From Nitrospirota bacterium (GTDB lineage Bacteria; Nitrospirota; Nitrospiria; JACQBW01): a DNA stretch of 64,000 bases. Position numbers and translations under genes: made by a program. Under the pieces are notes generated by a model. The model was given only the letters and a program-made list of their open reading frames with translations. It searched no databases and was not told the DNA's origin. Within the stretch, counting starts at the first letter, position 1. The number at the start of each line of letters is the position of its first letter. Of this stretch, positions 61,028-64,000 are shown piece by piece. The stretch lies in contig JACQBW010000006.1 in NCBI GenBank assembly GCA_016194305.1, positions 56,948 through 120,947 of the forward strand, given 5' to 3'.

Positions 61028-62821
61028 GTGACAACTGGAAAAATGGGAAAAGAGAAAACGGTCAGTGCTTCGCACGAGCCTGTGAACCGATTGTTCCGGG
61101 TGGTATTTATCAAGCCGTCCCACTATGATGACGAAGGGTATATCATCCGGTGGGGATGGTCCTGCATTCCGAGCAACACACTTGCCTGTTTATACGGAAT
61201 CACACAATCCTTAAATCAGTCTCGTCAACTGGGTAAAAACATCGAAGTAATCATTGATGTATATGATGAAACCAATCAGAGAATTCCGGTTAAAAGCATA
61301 ATCCGACAATTAAAGTCGTCCGGACCGAGAGAAGGAATTGTTTGTATGGCCGGGGTTCAGTCCAATCAATTTCCACGGGCAATTGATCTTGCACGGCAAT
61401 TTCGGACCGAAGGAATTGAAGTTCTGATCGGCGGATTTCACGTCAGCGGGTGCCTTTCCATGCTGGAAGCGGTTCCGGATGATTTGAAGGCCGCCATGGA
61501 GGAAGGAATTACCCTGGTAGCAGGGGAAGTCGAGGAAAGCCTGGGAGAAATTTTCATTGATGTCATAAATGGCCGGCTAAAAAGGCTTTATAATTACATG
61601 AAAGATCTCCCGGCACTGGAGGGTCAACCCCCGCCGATTCTTCCGATGAAGGTTATTTCACGATATGTCGGCACGCTTACGACATTTGATGCTGGCAGAG
61701 GCTGTCCGTTCGACTGCAGTTTCTGCACGATTATCAATGTTCAGGGCAAAAAATCGCGCGGCCGTAGCGCCGACGATATCGAATGGATTATCCGAGAAAA
61801 CCACCGGAGAGGAATTACCCGCTATTTTATTACCGACGATGATTTTGCACGAAATCGAAATTGGGAATCGATATTTGACCGGATGATTGCTCTCCGGGAA
61901 AAAGAAGGGCTCAAGATCTCTTTCACACTTCAAGTGGACACAGCCTGCCACCGACTCTCGCGCTTTATTGAAAAAGCGGGCAAAGCGGGATGTACCAAAG
62001 TGTTTCTGGGAATGGAAAGCGTCAATCCGGAATCTCTAAAGGCAACCGGCAAGAAGCAGAACCACGTTGAAGAATACCGGGAAATGCTTCAGGCCTGGCG
62101 CAGATCGAACGTGGTAACCTATGCGGGATATATTATTGGGTTTCCAAATGACACCTATGAATCTGTGATGCGCGACGTCGAAATACTCAAAAGGGAATTA
62201 CCGCTGGATCTGGTCGAATTTTTCGTATTAACGCCCCTTCCGGGCTCCGAAGATCATCAGACTCTTGTCAAAAACAGGGTGTGGCTTGATCCGGATATGA
62301 ACAAATACGATACCGAACATCCCTGCCAGAAACACCCGAAGTTATCTCAAGAAGAATGGATCCGAACCTACCAGGCGGCATGGAAATCTTTTTATACGTT
62401 TGAACATATCAAGACCATATTCCGGAGACGCTGGTCCGAAGGGCATAGCATTGGAAAGATACTCGGTGCCATGATCTGGTTTTGCGGTGCTGTTTTTATC
62501 GAAGGAGTTCATCCATTGCAGGCCGGCATTATCAGAAGGAAACACCGGTCCGAACGACGCCCGGGGACCCGGATCGAATCGCGGATCACTTTCGCATGGC
62601 GACGTATACGGGAAGTCACTCTTACGACAGCAAAAGCAATTCGATTGGCGTTAAAACTTCATTTCATCCGACGAAAAGTCGAACGGGAAGGTCCGAGAGG
62701 TAGTTATATCGATCTGGCAATTACTCCTGTCGCGCCAAAGAGACGAGACCTGCATGCTATCTCGGTCGAGCTCCCCTTGTCTATCAAGGAAATGTCAAAA
62801 TCCAAAGCGGATAAAATATGA
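61028..62821 (+). CDS. B12-binding radical SAM protein
   Basis: 597 residues. The N-terminal half, about 20-190, is a cobalamin-binding Rossmann region (FIKPSHYDDEGYI, VLIGGFHVSG). The radical SAM cluster motif is GCPFDCSFCTI (CxxxCxxC), followed by FITDDDFARNRNWE and KVFLGMESVNPESLK. The C-terminal 130 residues (about 465-597) are very basic and not part of the usual fold. Members methylate unactivated carbons or phosphinates. It starts at GTG, 12 bp after the hemerythrin. The substrate is unknown. Confidence 0.9.
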   Translation: MTTGKMGKEKTVSASHEPVNRLFRVVFIKPSHYDDEGYIIRWGWSCIPSNTLACLYGITQSLNQSRQLGKNIEVIIDVYDETNQRIPVKSIIRQLKSSGPREGIVCMAGVQSNQFPRAIDLARQFRTEGIEVLIGGFHVSGCLSMLEAVPDDLKAAMEEGITLVAGEVEESLGEIFIDVINGRLKRLYNYMKDLPALEGQPPPILPMKVISRYVGTLTTFDAGRGCPFDCSFCTIINVQGKKSRGRSADDIEWIIRENHRRGITRYFITDDDFARNRNWESIFDRMIALREKEGLKISFTLQVDTACHRLSRFIEKAGKAGCTKVFLGMESVNPESLKATGKKQNHVEEYREMLQAWRRSNVVTYAGYIIGFPNDTYESVMRDVEILKRELPLDLVEFFVLTPLPGSEDHQTLVKNRVWLDPDMNKYDTEHPCQKHPKLSQEEWIRTYQAAWKSFYTFEHIKTIFRRRWSEGHSIGKILGAMIWFCGAVFIEGVHPLQAGIIRRKHRSERRPGTRIESRITFAWRRIREVTLTTAKAIRLALKLHFIRRKVEREGPRGSYIDLAITPVAPKRRDLHAISVELPLSIKEMSKSKADKI

Positions 62822-62942
62822 TCATTGAATACCCTTACTAATCGTTGAAAATAATTGAAGACGAGAACTGTGGATTACTGGTAAAAATCTGCGAAAGACT
62901 GAGTTTACCACTAGAGTGGGGTTTTAGGAAATTGGGATCGTT

Positions 62943-63239
62943 CTATACCGTCTTCAGAAGTAACGATTTCGGCAATTTACCGATGTTTTTAGATGCCTTG
63001 TAAAGGTCCACCGCCTTTTGGGCGTTTATCCAAAACTCCGGCGATGTGCTAAAAGCAGCTGCCAGCTTAATTGCCATTTCCGCCGTAACACCGCTATGCC
63101 CATTGATTATCCGATTAATGACCTTTACATCGCAATTCAGATGCAAAGCCAACTCAGCCTGAGTCATCTTAAGCGGCACCAGAAACTCCTCCTTCAATAT
63201 CTCCCCTGGCGTGGTCGGATTTCTCATCATTTTAGACAT
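62943..63239 (-). CDS. higA: HigA antitoxin
   Basis: 98 residues from the ATG after AGGAGGAAAT. The XRE helix-turn-helix is in NPTTPGEILKEEFLVPLKMT, then QAELALHLNCDVKVINRIIN, and the C-terminal SPEFWINAQKAVDLYKASKN binds the toxin. Longer open frames upstream run into higB and are not the start. It neutralises HigB and represses the pair. Toxin-first order. Confidence 0.93.
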   Translation of the reverse strand: MSKMMRNPTTPGEILKEEFLVPLKMTQAELALHLNCDVKVINRIINGHSGVTAEMAIKLAAAFSTSPEFWINAQKAVDLYKASKNIGKLPKSLLLKTV

Positions 63240-63252
63240 ATTTCCTCCTATT

Positions 63253-63543
63253 TCAGGGGTAGTCACACACTCGGACATGATTGGGACCAGAGTCTGTCCA
63301 ACCCAACACGACCCTCCATTGATAATTGACACGAATACTAAAATATCCCTTTAAATCACCAGTAAGAGATTCCAATCTGTTTCCAGGTGGAGCCTTAAGA
63401 TCATTGAGTGCCTCAGCATAATGCATCATATCAAGCTTTCTTCTTACAACATTGCCAATTGAACTCCAGCCAACTCCCTTAGGCGGCTTTCCAGTCAGAA
63501 AAAAACGCTCAGTCGCTTTGTCAGAGAAAGAGCATATAGCCAT
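63253..63543 (-). CDS. higB: HigB mRNA-cleaving toxin
   Basis: 96 residues. KATERFFLTGKPPKGVGWSS, RRKLDMMHYAEALNDLKAPP, GNRLESLTGDLKGYFSIRVN and YQWRVVL make the RelE/HigB fold, with the catalytic Arg and Tyr/Trp in the last stretch. It cuts mRNA on the ribosome. It lies 13 bp before higA and has its operator just upstream. Confidence 0.93.
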   Translation of the reverse strand: MAICSFSDKATERFFLTGKPPKGVGWSSIGNVVRRKLDMMHYAEALNDLKAPPGNRLESLTGDLKGYFSIRVNYQWRVVLGWTDSGPNHVRVCDYP

Positions 63544-63566
63544 ATTTATTTATTCTATATGTAGGT

Positions 63567-63583
63567 ATACCTTGTAAAGGTAT
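63567..63583 (-). promoter_or_regulatory. Palindromic operator of higBA
   Basis: ATACCTT-GTA-AAGGTAT is a perfect 7-bp inverted repeat, 24 bp before the higB start. It is the likely HigA or HigBA binding site. Nearby AT-rich TATTCTATATG may hold the -10 box. Confidence 0.7.
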
Positions 63584-63751
63584 TAAAGGATATCGACGGT
63601 TAAATTAGGCTCGAACGAATGGACTAGAGTAAGAAAGGCCAAACTCGGATGGAAAATGTGTGTGTGGAGTGATAGGATGAACACCAAGTTATCTGGCAAC
63701 ATTGTGGGACAAAGGCATCTGGAAAATCCCAGTTAAACAAGGAGGCCACGA

Positions 63752-64000
63752 ATGGGCAAAGTAAAAGTTGCCGCTTTTTCCGTATCCATGGACGGTTTTG
63801 CCGCGGGTCCGGACCAGAGCCTGGAGAATCCCTTGGGGGTCCGGGGTCCGGAGTTGTTCGGTTGGTTTTTCCCTACGAAGGTATTCAACGATATGCATGG
63901 GAATGGCGGCGGCACGACCGGTGTGGACAACCAATTTGGCGAAAGATCCTTCCAGAACATGGGAGCCTGGATATTGGGCCGGAACATGTTCGGTCCCATT
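63752..64000 (+). CDS. RibD/dihydrofolate-reductase-like protein, partial
   Basis: 83 codons from the ATG at 63752, cut by the right edge. AAGGAGG lies before the ATG. KVKVAAFSVSMDGFAAGPDQ and GAWILGRNMFGP match the start of the RibD C-terminal/DHFR-like family (V-x-S-x-D-G and the GRxxF helix). It binds NADPH. The substrate of this subgroup is unknown. Confidence 0.88.
   Translation, partial: MGKVKVAAFSVSMDGFAAGPDQSLENPLGVRGPELFGWFFPTKVFNDMHGNGGGTTGVDNQFGERSFQNMGAWILGRNMFGPI

Overview
The window looks like a chromosomal segment of a Gram-negative bacterium: it has a Pal-type outer-membrane lipoprotein, several lipobox proteins and many genes with GGAGG-type ribosome sites. The gene set (stressosome, split transketolase, SpeD plus a long-form aminopropyltransferase, cupredoxins, radical SAM/B12 protein) fits an environmental lineage such as the Nitrospirota, but no marker here proves the phylum and that assignment is inference.

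Layout. (1) 1-3768, minus strand: a complete stressosome module (rsbR, rsbS, rsbT and a partial SpoIIE-type phosphatase), preceded by a NarL-type two-component pair. The histidine kinase carries an RsbU-N-like N-terminal domain, so the likely output is RsbT acting on a histidine kinase. (2) 4187-10477: a small unknown gene, an ankyrin-repeat exported protein, and a four-gene trehalose operon. In that operon the trehalose-6-phosphate synthase is fused to a membrane sensor region, a low-molecular-weight phosphatase-like protein stands where OtsB would be expected, and a DUF5752-like protein and a TreT-type glycosyltransferase follow. (3) 10585-30213: an accessory island. Its two ends carry direct repeats of about 150-175 bp and the right end abuts tRNA-Arg(CCU). 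Inside are two decayed tyrosine-integrase pieces, a broken IS3-family element, an orphan integron gene cassette (MBL hydrolase with its attC site), three related cupredoxin-type genes (one truncated), a hemerythrin / divergent chemoreceptor / zinc-binding CZB group, a PAS-LuxR regulator, an S24-type repressor, arsM, an L,D-transpeptidase, an old yellow enzyme and a heme-copper-oxidase-like membrane protein.

(4) 30452-42804: a flavin reductase, SelO, a three-gene ParA cluster (true ParA, a ParA-like protein with a destroyed P-loop, and an unknown third protein), a NYN ribonuclease-like gene, two tandem kelch proteins, OsmC behind a sigma-54-type promoter, an ArsR/SRPBCC pair with a perfect 28-bp palindrome over its start codon, a TPR protein, an MFS exporter and clpS. 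(5) 43003-64000: mostly core genes. These are rpsU, a cupredoxin, mutY, a MauE/DsbA disulfide pair, the speD-speE-arginine decarboxylase polyamine operon, rimO, split transketolase, a flavin-reductase-like protein, pal, a lytic transglycosylase, nadB, a 31-residue COX24-domain protein, an amidohydrolase, a J-domain protein, a hemerythrin, a radical SAM protein, a higBA toxin-antitoxin pair and a partial RibD/DHFR-like gene at the right edge.

The strongest leads for new biology are the stressosome feeding a histidine kinase, the ParA / P-loop-less ParA / unknown triad, the sensor-fused trehalose synthase operon, and the ArsR operon whose operator, -10 box and start codon coincide.
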